34,928 nucleotides of DNA from Candidatus Babeliales bacterium (GTDB lineage: Bacteria; Babelota; Babeliae; Babelales; RVW-14). Below, piece by piece: positions 15,557 through 24,969 of this stretch. Each line of letters opens with the position of its first letter. The stretch's first letter is position 1. The translations under genes and the position numbers were made by a program. The notes under the pieces are model-generated. The model made no database searches, was not told the origin of the DNA, and saw only the letters and a list, made by a program, of their open reading frames with translations. The stretch is from the NCBI GenBank assembly GCA_019746485.1, contig JAIERW010000003.1, forward strand, positions 1 to 34,928. The letters are read 5' to 3'.

Positions 15557-17245
15557 TTAAACTAATGTTGGTGTTAAAAATATCAACAACTGCTTATCAA
15601 CTTTTGCTGTGCGCCGCCCTCTAAAAAACCACCCTAAAAATGGAATCTCTTGCAATACCGGCACACCGGTTTGCGACTTTTCGTTCCGCTCTTCAATCAG
15701 CCCACCAATCAACGTGGTCTGCCCACTACTCAATAAAACCCTGCTCTTTGAGCGCGAGGTACGAATAGTGTAGTTAAAGGTAGTCCGCACACCATTGGCA
15801 GTACTTACGCCCTCTGAAGGAATTGTTGGTTGTGAAACCATAGAATTTTCAATAAACACATCTAAAAAAACCGATTGATGATCGGGAGAGACTACCGGTT
15901 TTACCGAAATCTTCATTCCAATATCTTTGTAATTGATGGTGTTAACGTTGGTAGGCTGCCCTTCAACCGTTTCTTGCAACCTAATTTCTTGCGGCATTTC
16001 TTCGCCAACCAAGATTTCTGCCGTCTCTTCACTTTTAATTAACAGCGTTGGTTTCAAAATAGTTTTTACTTCATTGCGGTTTTCGGCAGCGTTTAAGAGC
16101 AGGTTAAGTCGCTTAGTTTCTAAAGTTCTATTACCAAAAATAAAGGGGAGCTTCAAATTAAAACCACCAATCAAATTGGTTGGAATAAAGTTTAACGACC
16201 ACGGGAAAAGCGTTCTAAACGGATCGTTGGGATTGGCCGGGTTTGTAGCACCAATCCCCAGCCCTGCAAAGCCAGTATGCTTTAAACTAGCACGGCGGTC
16301 GTAAATGCCCGACCAGTCAAAACCAATAGCGTCTTCAAAATCTTTTTCTGCCAGCACTACCCGCGCCTCAAGCCGCACTTGCGGTGTTTTTTTATCAATC
16401 TCAGTCAAGCATAATTTGAGATCATCACTTTGTTGCTTTGATGCCCTCAAAAAAATCTTTCTGCCTTCATCATCAAAAACTAAATACTCGCCATTCTTGC
16501 CCGCCTCTTTGCCCACAATACCCTGCCACAAATTTTCAACACGCGTTTTAAAGGCAGCGTCCCAACGCGCGTTATACATAGTCACACACACGCTTTGCAA
16601 CGCTTTCTTGCTAGCAACACGCAACCGCATGGCCATAATACCCGCTGCCACGCCCGCGCGTACCACCCGCCACACGCCAACGTCTTTAACCAGCGCCAAA
16701 CGCGGCGCATGGTTATTCAGCAAAATATTGAGCGCCGAACCTAACGAAATATCATTAAAATCAAACGCCGGCACCTTGCCTTCAACATCGCTGTCTACCA
16801 AAATTTTAATGCCCGAAAGTTTGCTGAGTAAACTTATAGCCTGCTTGATTTCAACATTTTTCAAATTGATCGTAATATTTTTTTTTATCAGTTCAGGATT
16901 TTTATATTGTTCAGCCAGCACTGCATAAACTTCATGGTCGGCAACGACTTCTTTTTTTTCAAGCACCAGCGGTTGCGCATGCTTGGGTGCTTTTTTGCCC
17001 TGTTTACTTTTAGTACGGCGCTTGCGATCTTTGTCGCTCTGGTCGACCACCACCCGCTTGACCAGCTTTTCAATATTTTCAAGCTGCTCTTGCTCCCTTG
17101 CCTGGTTTTCCTGCGCCATTAAGCTCAACGTTGTTGGCGGCATTTCGGGCATGTCATAATGCGAACGCACACCCAAATCTTGGGCAAAACTGGGCACAGC
17201 CCAGCACACAACAAATAAAAAACAGGCAATATTGCAATACATCAT
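15557..17245 (-). CDS. pilQ: Type IV pilus / type II secretion secretin (PilQ-like)
   Basis: Secretins form the outer-membrane gate of type IV pili and type II secretion systems. The 562-aa protein has a signal peptide ending near PSFAQ, a Lys/Arg-rich linker, an STN/N0-type domain at about 115-200 (NITINLKNVEIKQAISLLSKLSGIKILVD), an N1-like domain, and the secretin core from about 300. The core ends in VPVLQEIPFLGWFFRGRR and LLIFLTPTLV. There are no obvious peptidoglycan-binding AMIN repeats. AAGGAG lies 8 bases before the ATG at 17245; a TTG just upstream is less likely. The pilP-pilQ gap is 31 bases. Confidence 0.93.
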   Translation of the reverse strand: MMYCNIACFLFVVCWAVPSFAQDLGVRSHYDMPEMPPTTLSLMAQENQAREQEQLENIEKLVKRVVVDQSDKDRKRRTKSKQGKKAPKHAQPLVLEKKEVVADHEVYAVLAEQYKNPELIKKNITINLKNVEIKQAISLLSKLSGIKILVDSDVEGKVPAFDFNDISLGSALNILLNNHAPRLALVKDVGVWRVVRAGVAAGIMAMRLRVASKKALQSVCVTMYNARWDAAFKTRVENLWQGIVGKEAGKNGEYLVFDDEGRKIFLRASKQQSDDLKLCLTEIDKKTPQVRLEARVVLAEKDFEDAIGFDWSGIYDRRASLKHTGFAGLGIGATNPANPNDPFRTLFPWSLNFIPTNLIGGFNLKLPFIFGNRTLETKRLNLLLNAAENRNEVKTILKPTLLIKSEETAEILVGEEMPQEIRLQETVEGQPTNVNTINYKDIGMKISVKPVVSPDHQSVFLDVFIENSMVSQPTIPSEGVSTANGVRTTFNYTIRTSRSKSRVLLSSGQTTLIGGLIEERNEKSQTGVPVLQEIPFLGWFFRGRRTAKVDKQLLIFLTPTLV

Positions 17246-17276
17246 CAACTACACTCCTTTTTTCAAGAACCAAAAC

Positions 17277-17597
17277 CTAGTTCATCCAGAGTGTAGTAAT
17301 CCTTTTACCTCGTTGCAACCCGACCTTGTTTTTGTTAACAAAGGCAACCCGATAGCCACCAACACGGTCGCCTGGAAATACCGTGAGCTGCTCGTCGTCT
17401 GCCAATGCAATGATAGCACCAATCGTTTTGCCCTGCCCCACAATACCCAGCAGCTGCGGCTTACAAACAGCCACACGAGCAGCTCTTGTTTTTTTCTCAA
17501 TAAAAAAGGGATCACGCAACAACGTTTTAGGTTTTTGAGCAAACAACGGCCCACCAACTACCATCACCAAACAACAAAAAATTATAAAAATTTTCAT
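17277..17597 (-). CDS. pilP: PilP-like periplasmic pilus assembly protein
   Basis: PilP links the inner-membrane PilN/PilO platform to the secretin. The 106-aa protein has an N-terminal hydrophobic leader ending at PLFAQ, then RDPF, and a small beta domain with LLGIVGQGK, ADDEQLTVFPGDRVGGYRVAFVNKNKVGL. This is the pattern of the PilP/GspC homology region. It lacks the lipobox Cys typical of proteobacterial PilP and is shorter than that family (about 175 aa). It overlaps the pilO stop by 4 bases and lies just upstream of the secretin gene, which supports the call. Confidence 0.8.
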   Translation of the reverse strand: MKIFIIFCCLVMVVGGPLFAQKPKTLLRDPFFIEKKTRAARVAVCKPQLLGIVGQGKTIGAIIALADDEQLTVFPGDRVGGYRVAFVNKNKVGLQRGKRITTLWMN

Positions 17598-18157
17598 ATC
17601 TGTGCCAATCGAACTAAACGCATGGTTGCGTGCACCTGAACCTGCTGGTCGTCTGCACGTTTAAACAAACATTCTTTGCATTTAACCGCGCGACCGTTTT
17701 GTTCAAGCTCACTCAAACAAGCAACAATATTGCGATACGCACCAGACATTTTTAACGTCAAATATTCTTTTTCTAAAAAACCTTTGGTGCGTTTTGCCAG
17801 CGGCTCTAACCCTTTGCACGCAATCTGATGGCGCTTAAGTCTTACTAAAACATCGTCAATCACGCGCTCAGGCTGCCACGTGCACACCAGCGCTTCATAA
17901 CGCTGCTTGGTTTGCTCATGCGCAGCAACAACGGTGCTATTTTGTTCAAGTACTGCCTGCTGTGCAGCAATCTGCGCAGTTGTGCTCGTACACGAACGCG
18001 CAGCTTGCGCTGTTGCTTGGCGCACCGGCCAAAAATATAACGCTGTCCAACTAGCACCAACTGCCAGCAATAAACCCAGCGTAAAGCTTAAGCGCATTAA
18101 AACTGACAGGCGACGCGTGTGCACCACAACAAGCAGCTCATGCAACCAAAAGGGCAT
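17594..18157 (-). CDS. pilO: PilO-like inner-membrane pilus assembly protein
   Basis: The 187-aa protein has one transmembrane helix (about residues 20-42, LSFTLGLLLAVGASWTALYFW), a periplasmic coiled coil (about 50-90) and a small ferredoxin-like domain, the layout of PilO/GspM. Sequence signatures are weak, so the call rests on this layout plus position directly before pilP and pilQ. The start at 18157 is chosen for its AAGGAGAG site; the frame is open further upstream to 18268 without such a site. PilM and PilN, which usually precede PilO, are absent: the next gene upstream is divergent. Confidence 0.72.
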   Translation of the reverse strand: MPFWLHELLVVVHTRRLSVLMRLSFTLGLLLAVGASWTALYFWPVRQATAQAARSCTSTTAQIAAQQAVLEQNSTVVAAHEQTKQRYEALVCTWQPERVIDDVLVRLKRHQIACKGLEPLAKRTKGFLEKEYLTLKMSGAYRNIVACLSELEQNGRAVKCKECLFKRADDQQVQVHATMRLVRLAQI

Positions 18158-18312
18158 AATCTCTCCTTTTTTCTGCACAGCGTAATCATAAAAATAAAAC
18201 CATGTAAACAGTTTGAGAAGTAAAACAAAACAAGCAAAGCCTTGCCGACACTTTTGCTCGTTTGCCAAATTCAGAAAAGTATTTTTTTAAAAAATTTTTG
18301 ATTGGAAAAGTT

Positions 18313-21300
18313 ATGAACAATAAAACAACCGTACTTTTTTTATTGTGCTTTTTTTTCGCACACGCAAGCATGCCGGCTATGCTAACATTAAAACCAGAAA
18401 CACTGACCGATAAAGCCGAACGCCAAGGCTTTGGGTACAAAGCGGCAAATCTCATGGTTTTAAAAAATTTTATAACCAAGCTGAGTACTATCAAAAAAAC
18501 AACCGATTACACGGTACAAATTCCTGAATTTGCGGTTATATCTTCGCACGAAGTTCAACAGTTTTTACGTAAAAAAAGTGGGCTCGCACTCAAAAAAAGC
18601 TGGAAAAAATTGTTGCAAAAATACTCACCAGCAGCACGTAACCAGTTCATAGAGAGCAAAAAATTTTCAAGCAATTTTTTACACGACCTAAAAACAGAAC
18701 TTGAGCAAACCGTTGCACGACTGTTTACCAAAAATAAATCCCCCAATACCGTACAAGATTTTTTTGTTGGCTTTAAACAACAAACACGCAATGAATTGCA
18801 CAAAGTTATTCAAGCAGCCAAAGCTCTCAACAAAAAACTTGTGGTGCGTAGCACCGGCAAAGAAGATACCGAATCGCTTGCCAATGCCGGAGGAAACAAC
18901 ACCGTTCTTAATGTCGAACCAACCGTATGCGCTTTGGTTACAGCACTGACAAACGTTGTTGCTTCTTACTTTTGCTCTCGTTCGCTTATCCAACGCCTCA
19001 ACGCCGGCGACCCAACACTCTTTGATGCACCTTTCACGCCCGTACTTGTACAGCTCATGATCAGCGAAGAACACAACACCAACGAACCTTCAAACATTAC
19101 CCGCTGCGGCGTTATGTTTACCGAAGAGCCTGAAGGTGCAACATCAAAAAACATGCGCAGCGTTGACGGAAAACTGGGCCCAACATCCAGCATCACGCTC
19201 ATTCAAGCATCGTACGGTCTAAATGAAGGCGTGGTCAACAGCACGGTGCCGGTAGACACTTTTTATGTTGACGAAACGGGTATCACGCACGCCGTCATTC
19301 GCAAAAAAAATTTCAGACTGGTTCCTAGCAGCACCAGCGGCAACACAGAACAACAACTAAATCCTATCGAATTGATCGAAGCTCCCGCACTCCAACAGCC
19401 CGCCATTACCGCTCTTAAACTCTTGGCAACCGCTCTTGAAAACTTTTACCAAAAACCAATGGACGTTGAGTTTGTCATTGATGATGCAAAAAAAATTATT
19501 TATATCGTTCAGGCGCGCCCACTCATTCACAACCAAACAACTACACCTCCCAGCTACCTGGACCGTGCTCAACTACAAAGCGCAACAATCTTTGAAGGAG
19601 CAACGGTAAGCGCTGCCAACAGCGCCGCACGCATGATAACAAAAAAAGAACAGGTGATTATTAAAAAAACTATTGGCCAAGCGCTTAACGCTTACCAAAA
19701 CGTAGACCCAGCAAACGTACAAGCAATTATTATTGGCACACCAGCGGCAGCAACATCGCACGAGGCAACCTGCTTTCGTGCTGATTTAAAGCCAGTTATT
19801 TTTTTTGAGCAATGGCAAGAGATTGCACAGCACGCGCAAAAACATACAACACTACTTATTGATGCTCAGCAAGGCACGATAGCCGTACTTAACGAGCCTG
19901 AAACTCACGATAACCTCAGACAAAAAAATATAGTACGCACTGGCTGGGCCTGCTACCCAGCGCCCGCTCAACTTTCGTGCATGGCAACCAATAGCAAGCA
20001 CGCTAACGAAATTTTTAATCTTGACCAAGAAGCTTGCCAAGCACTTACCCAAAAAATGCAGCAGCTCACGCAGGCCGAAAGCTCTCGCTTTGTACAAGAC
20101 TGTCTCTTAACGCTTGCTACAACAACCAGCATTACAGAGTGCACCACAACATTGTACGCACTGCTCATGTTTTGGCAGCAAGCGCTACAACCGTATCAAG
20201 AAACCGTCGCAGAATATGAATTTTTACAACACGAGTACAATCTACTGCTCGCCAACTTTCTTTCCTGCGCTGATCATGTACAGCTCATGCTGGAGCACCA
20301 ACCAGGCGGTCCTACGCACAGCAAACGCCTGCTGCCCATCAAGGCACTGGAAGCTCTTATGGTGCAACCGCCAAACAGCAACATTATAAACAGCCATTCG
20401 TTTGTTTATTTTTTAGACACGGTACAAAAAATAGCACAGAGTAATCATGTCAAGAGCACGCAACAGCACGCACTGTTAACAAAACTTGGCAATGAAATTT
20501 CGTACACACCAGAACTTGCACAACGCTGGAGCGCGCTGGTTAACACGCTACCCGAAGCAACGCGTGAACAGTGTGCCAACATTGTTGCCATTTTGAACAG
20601 CTACAACATTCTTGAGTTATGGTTTCATACGTCAGCCAGCCAGCACCTTAAAACAATCAATGAACATTCGTTCAAACCAGAGCAAGCGCAACAACTAATC
20701 AACATTTTTGCGCAAGAAATTATGAACGACCAAGATTTTTTAGAAACACTGCATGCAAAAAAAATAGTACTTGAATCTATGAACACAGAACAAGCAGCAA
20801 ACCCCACAACATGTGATGCGTGGTGGCACAACTTCACTACAAATATTCTTGCGTATTTCTTAAAACCAGAAGGCTTTGCGGCTTCGTTTAAAGCAAGTAA
20901 CAAACTGGGTAAGCTTACCGCTTTGCAGCTTATGCAACAGCTTGTCAGTTTTTTTGACACCGCAATTAAAGCCGTTACCGGAAGTAGTAGATTTATAGAA
21001 CCAAGCGATAAAATTGTTATCTTTAAAACAATGCTTGTGCAGTATTTTGAATTGCTGCAATCGTGGTGCTCCAACCTTCTCAATCTTGAGCACCTATCTT
21101 CATGCAAAACTAAAAACAAAAAGGGTTCTGGCTCAAAAGAACTCTTTGCCAAAATTGGTACTATCTTGCACACAGCTTCTACCACTGATCCAAACCAACT
21201 GCTCGTTACAACACCAGGTTTTAACGTTGCTGTGGCAACTCTTGGCTCTGGCGCAAGCTGGGAGCGCACGCACCCCAACACCCTTGAAGAAATATTTACC

Positions 21301-22344
21301 TTCGTACATCAAAGCCTACTTGTCATCATCAGCACGCTCACGCAGCAAGAACTTTCATTACAGTATTTTGGCGCTATTCAACAAACGCACAATTTTTTAC
21401 TTGAAAAAATTCCACAACTCAACGTTATTGGCGTTGACGTGCAGGAAACAACGCTGCGCATTCATTACAACTTTCCGCAACGCTTGCACAGTGCACGTGC
21501 CACCCTTACGTTTAACAAAGCAACACAAATATGCTCACTACACTTTTCAATGATCGGGTTTAACCACAACGGACGCTGGGAGCGATGCTTGGACTTTTTA
21601 GAACTCAGAAGTAGCGTGAAGGGCATGCCACCAGTCAAAGCCGAAGTTTTAGGTCAACGGTTTGATTGTGCATGGCAATGGCAATTTGATGCAACAAAGC
21701 CAAAAAAACATATGCTCTTTTTTTCTGATCTTCTTAAAATAGCGGCAGTTAGCGCTTACCAATTTTGCTTCTTACTTGGCAACAACGAAGACATGCTTTT
21801 TGATCCAACCATTTCGGGAAAAATTGCACAGATTTATGACAACTCGTACCAATCTGCAAAATATGTTATTTCTCATAAAAACGCGCTACCAACACAAGAA
21901 GCAAAAAAAGCATTTTTTGATAAGACAGTCCCTACCGTTATAAAACTCTCAAACCACAAACATCGCGCACACTGGCTGTTGCCACAAGCACTTGGGTACG
22001 TGCAAGCAAACCCAAACCTGATAACTAACGAATTGCTGAGCGACATTACTGGTATCGCCAATAAACTTGCCACACCCGACAGCGACTATGCCCTGGAAAC
22101 AGAAATTTTTTTATATCGAAAACAAACAAACGCCGACAACGCATCAAACGAAAGCAACGTAAAAAAACGGTTTTATCAAACAACCGTAGAGAATTATTAT
22201 CAGATTATGCCACCAAATATCATCCAAGAAGTACGCGGCAACGCTGAAAAGAAAAAAACAACAACGGGCATGCTTACCTCATGCCTAGCGCTTCTGGCAG
22301 GAAACAGCCATCGCCTCGCACGCACAGAAAAGCAAACTTACTGA
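18313..22344 (+). CDS. Exported dikinase-like protein: PEP-synthase-type ATP-grasp plus phosphohistidine domain, unknown C-terminus
   Basis: A Sec signal peptide (MNNKTTVLFLLCFFFAHA) precedes an ATP-binding domain of the PPDK/PEP-synthase family at about 30-405: GFGYKAANL (Lys43), VVRSTGKEDTESLANAGGN (Arg179), GVMFTEEP, QASYGLNEGVVN, MDVEFVID (Glu386) and VQARP (Gln400, Arg402). A short swivelling domain follows, with TSHEA and His483 where PpsA carries its phosphohistidine. The PEP/pyruvate TIM barrel is missing. Instead there are about 840 residues, mostly helical, which I cannot assign. The paralog at 25741-32205 matches over nearly the full length. The ATG at 18313 is preferred because GGAAAAG precedes it. 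Known enzymes of this type move a phosphate from ATP through His to an acceptor. Here the acceptor, presumably bound by the C-terminal part, is unknown. Confidence 0.82.
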   Translation: MNNKTTVLFLLCFFFAHASMPAMLTLKPETLTDKAERQGFGYKAANLMVLKNFITKLSTIKKTTDYTVQIPEFAVISSHEVQQFLRKKSGLALKKSWKKLLQKYSPAARNQFIESKKFSSNFLHDLKTELEQTVARLFTKNKSPNTVQDFFVGFKQQTRNELHKVIQAAKALNKKLVVRSTGKEDTESLANAGGNNTVLNVEPTVCALVTALTNVVASYFCSRSLIQRLNAGDPTLFDAPFTPVLVQLMISEEHNTNEPSNITRCGVMFTEEPEGATSKNMRSVDGKLGPTSSITLIQASYGLNEGVVNSTVPVDTFYVDETGITHAVIRKKNFRLVPSSTSGNTEQQLNPIELIEAPALQQPAITALKLLATALENFYQKPMDVEFVIDDAKKIIYIVQARPLIHNQTTTPPSYLDRAQLQSATIFEGATVSAANSAARMITKKEQVIIKKTIGQALNAYQNVDPANVQAIIIGTPAAATSHEATCFRADLKPVIFFEQWQEIAQHAQKHTTLLIDAQQGTIAVLNEPETHDNLRQKNIVRTGWACYPAPAQLSCMATNSKHANEIFNLDQEACQALTQKMQQLTQAESSRFVQDCLLTLATTTSITECTTTLYALLMFWQQALQPYQETVAEYEFLQHEYNLLLANFLSCADHVQLMLEHQPGGPTHSKRLLPIKALEALMVQPPNSNIINSHSFVYFLDTVQKIAQSNHVKSTQQHALLTKLGNEISYTPELAQRWSALVNTLPEATREQCANIVAILNSYNILELWFHTSASQHLKTINEHSFKPEQAQQLINIFAQEIMNDQDFLETLHAKKIVLESMNTEQAANPTTCDAWWHNFTTNILAYFLKPEGFAASFKASNKLGKLTALQLMQQLVSFFDTAIKAVTGSSRFIEPSDKIVIFKTMLVQYFELLQSWCSNLLNLEHLSSCKTKNKKGSGSKELFAKIGTILHTASTTDPNQLLVTTPGFNVAVATLGSGASWERTHPNTLEEIFTFVHQSLLVIISTLTQQELSLQYFGAIQQTHNFLLEKIPQLNVIGVDVQETTLRIHYNFPQRLHSARATLTFNKATQICSLHFSMIGFNHNGRWERCLDFLELRSSVKGMPPVKAEVLGQRFDCAWQWQFDATKPKKHMLFFSDLLKIAAVSAYQFCFLLGNNEDMLFDPTISGKIAQIYDNSYQSAKYVISHKNALPTQEAKKAFFDKTVPTVIKLSNHKHRAHWLLPQALGYVQANPNLITNELLSDITGIANKLATPDSDYALETEIFLYRKQTNADNASNESNVKKRFYQTTVENYYQIMPPNIIQEVRGNAEKKKTTTGMLTSCLALLAGNSHRLARTEKQTY

Positions 22345-22377
22345 TAAAAAAATTAAGGAGCCCCTTTCGGGGCTCCC
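22345..22377 (-). terminator. Terminator between convergent genes
   Basis: A perfect stem ggagcccc (22357-22364) / ggggctcc (22369-22376) is followed on the minus strand by ttaattttttt. It therefore mainly serves the 798-aa protein gene ending at 22405. The plus-strand side has a poor T run but may help end the dikinase-like gene, whose stop is 12 bases away. Confidence 0.88.
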
Positions 22378-22404
22378 AAGAATACGCGTCTTATTTTTTT
22401 ACGA

Positions 22405-24801
22405 TTAAGATGAAGATGCTGCACCTGAACCGCTTGAATATTTAGCCATAACAACACCCAATGATCCTATCTTTTTTGGACTTAAATAACCATTCTGAAT
22501 GTACAAGTTCAACAACGCTGCACAATCTCTAGCCAATGCTTGGTTATTTGGACCGGCTCCTGGTTTATCAAGAAACTCTATAACCATTTTCAAGAATTTT
22601 TTATTCTTAAGCCCTGCTCGCAAACCAGTAAAGACCATGAGACCCTTTGCTTCTGGTTTCTGATAGTGTTGTATCAAATCAAAAACATTAACACCGGCTT
22701 TTTGAGCATCACCAAGCAATAATTCCGGTGAAAGCGCTTTCATAAATTGTGCATACTTATGCTCTCTTGCAGGATCATTCTTCCAGCTTAGTATTTCAAT
22801 AGCTTGGCTTGCCATTACCCCAAACGCCAAATGCAAGGAACTCTCAGTCATAGCATTTCTTAAACCTTTAGCCTCAACTTTAGAAAGATGCTTAGTTTGC
22901 AAAACGCCATCTGCATCTTTATACGTCATCTTGGCACCAGTTATTAACATCTCTTTATAAAAATCATAAATATAGCTTTGAGAGCCTTTTTTCTTTGAAC
23001 CCAACTCACACACCCAGCCAACCGGATCGTAGCCAAGAGCGCCCGTTGCTAGAGCGAATTGAGCAGGAATCACGCCTTTTGCTGCATACACATTCGCTTG
23101 GCCAGGCACCAACCTTGTTCGTATAAAGCCATCCAACGCACTTGCATTGTTTTTTGTTGGAACGGTAGGAATTTTGGCCGCACTCTGATTTATGCCTGAT
23201 GTCTTGTCAAAAAACTTAACAGCTTTCTTACTTGGCGTTTCTGCTGGTGGCGCAGGAGGAAGAGTTGGTTGAGACGTTGAAGACGATGGCGGTGTTGGGA
23301 CAGGCAGCAGAGACTTGGTCAGTTGCTCTTCCAATTCTTTTAGTTTGTCATCAGCATCATCAATATCTTGCTCTTCTTCGACTATTTTTGCACCAGCACG
23401 TTCGTTAATCGCCGTAAGCAACATGCGCGTTGTAATCATGATAAACATATGGCGCTGTACTTGAGCACCAACGGCATCATAACGAGCGTTCAAAAATTTT
23501 CCAGCTGCTGGCTGCCCGCTCTTTGCCATTTGTTCGGCATGTGAATATTTACAACAAGCATCAAGAAGGTCTGAGAGCGCTGAGCCATTACCTTTTACAT
23601 ATTCCAAAATTTTATAAGAAAGATATTTTGATGGGGCTACATAACTAACACTCTGGCCAATGTAGTACAATATTGCATTAAGCGCCCACACAAGCAAAGA
23701 AGGCTCGCTACCACCAGCATTAAGCAAAGAGTAAGCTGAAATTAGACTTGGACGTCTGTACGTTAATTTTTTAATAATCTCATCATACGCCTCTTGAGTA
23801 TTCAAAATATCTTGCTCAATAAGATATTTGAAAAGGTCAACAGCTTGTCTTAGTTTATTAACATTCGGGTCCATAGGATCCATATAATTAAAAGTAACTT
23901 TACCATCATTTGGTAAGAAATCTATCAACCTATCTTTTGCATGTGCCAACACGGCTGGATTGTCTTTAAGATCTTGCTGGGTACGCACAACCGTAAACCA
24001 ATCGGTATAATCCTGAAGGCCCAATGCCTGATACTCAGGCATGAGCGATGAAGAGGCTCCGTTGTTCCCATGCTTAGGCACAAAACTATCCAACCCGTCT
24101 TGAACACCACCAACAGTTGCCCCGCCTCCTTTTGGCCCAGACTCTACACCCATTTCTCTAAATGTTCTATACTCATGCAGCATTATCGCAAAAGTATCTT
24201 TGCAAAATTGGCGGATAGCCGCTGATTGACTATCATAAAAACCACTCTTTACTTGAGTAAGAACTGCAAAAAATGCATCGCGTTTTTGTTGAATAGTCGT
24301 AACATTTTGTGCATCAGCAACAAGCGCTGTATTGAGTGGCGTATCATAAGGATCAACCCAATCACGATACACTGCATTCAGTGAATTAACATCAGTAGCA
24401 GAACTTTCAAGATCTTCAAACTGTGCTTCTTGTGCATTTTTTAATGCAACAAGCTGCTGTTGAAGAAGTGCTAACTGGTTCTTAACTGCGTTAATATCAA
24501 GCTGAGTAAGACCAGGATTTGTTTGCAAAGCAGCAATGTGTGCCTTCAAAGCGGTAAAATCTTCTTCAAAAGAAGTTCCTGTTATAGGCATTAACGGTGT
24601 CGGAGTCGATATTATTGGCGTTGATGATGTTAATGGCGGCGTAGCATATATCAACATATTCAGCTGCTGCGCCAACACAACCTGTTTGGCTTTTAAAACT
24701 TCAAGGGTGTGCCGTAAATCATCCAAGCTGTTGTTAGCAGCACTATGTAAACTCGAAAAAATAAGAAAAAAAATGGGCACAAAAAAATACTGCTTCTTCA
24801 T
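22405..24801 (-). CDS. Large exported protein of unknown function (798 aa)
   Basis: I do not recognise a family. It has a signal peptide (MKKQYFFVPIFFLIFSSLHSA). A predicted coiled-coil segment follows (SLDDLRHTLEVLKAKQVVLAQQL) that resembles the start of the 2154-aa protein, where LDNLKSGLTALKAKLGELGQAL lies in the same place. A long mostly helical body comes next, then a Pro/Ser/Thr-rich linker near residues 495-520, a second helical region, and a Gly/Ser-rich C-terminus. I see no catalytic motif. AAGGAG lies just before the ATG at 24801. The frame is open upstream to 24897 and would add a second hydrophobic leader, but without a good ribosome-binding site. Its place among exported dikinase-like and phosphatase genes suggests a shared role. 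Confidence 0.78.
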   Translation of the reverse strand: MKKQYFFVPIFFLIFSSLHSAANNSLDDLRHTLEVLKAKQVVLAQQLNMLIYATPPLTSSTPIISTPTPLMPITGTSFEEDFTALKAHIAALQTNPGLTQLDINAVKNQLALLQQQLVALKNAQEAQFEDLESSATDVNSLNAVYRDWVDPYDTPLNTALVADAQNVTTIQQKRDAFFAVLTQVKSGFYDSQSAAIRQFCKDTFAIMLHEYRTFREMGVESGPKGGGATVGGVQDGLDSFVPKHGNNGASSSLMPEYQALGLQDYTDWFTVVRTQQDLKDNPAVLAHAKDRLIDFLPNDGKVTFNYMDPMDPNVNKLRQAVDLFKYLIEQDILNTQEAYDEIIKKLTYRRPSLISAYSLLNAGGSEPSLLVWALNAILYYIGQSVSYVAPSKYLSYKILEYVKGNGSALSDLLDACCKYSHAEQMAKSGQPAAGKFLNARYDAVGAQVQRHMFIMITTRMLLTAINERAGAKIVEEEQDIDDADDKLKELEEQLTKSLLPVPTPPSSSTSQPTLPPAPPAETPSKKAVKFFDKTSGINQSAAKIPTVPTKNNASALDGFIRTRLVPGQANVYAAKGVIPAQFALATGALGYDPVGWVCELGSKKKGSQSYIYDFYKEMLITGAKMTYKDADGVLQTKHLSKVEAKGLRNAMTESSLHLAFGVMASQAIEILSWKNDPAREHKYAQFMKALSPELLLGDAQKAGVNVFDLIQHYQKPEAKGLMVFTGLRAGLKNKKFLKMVIEFLDKPGAGPNNQALARDCAALLNLYIQNGYLSPKKIGSLGVVMAKYSSGSGAASSS

Positions 24802-24916
24802 TATACAAACTCCTTCTGCCTTCAAAAAATTAAAAAAGACTATTAGTAGTACAGCAAAAAGATATTTCTTTGAGCAAGACTTTTTAAAACTGATCAAAAA
24901 AAAGAATGTCCCAATG

Positions 24917-24948
24917 AAAAAAAGCCCCTCATTTTTGAGAGGCCTTTC
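24917..24948 (-). terminator. Terminator of the 217-aa phosphatase gene
   Basis: Read on the minus strand, aaaggcctctc pairs over 11 bp with gaggggctttt, with two G-U pairs, and is followed by a T run. On the plus strand the same repeat is mismatched, so it serves the minus-strand gene ending at 24970. Confidence 0.8.
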
Positions 24949-24969
24949 GTAACTAACTAACAGTGAAAA

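Noticed and set aside
16305..16928. Plus-strand open frame of 207 codons opposite pilQ
   Set aside because: It is antisense to the secretin domain and resembles no family.
18158..18312. Divergent promoters between pilO and the dikinase-like gene
   Set aside because: The region is A/T-rich and must contain promoters, but I found no pair of hexamers at good spacing on either strand.
20625..21281. Long open frame (218 codons) opposite the 1343-aa dikinase-like gene
   Set aside because: It lies wholly antisense to a well-supported gene, is Cys- and Ser-rich with no domain, and has no signal or ribosome-binding site.
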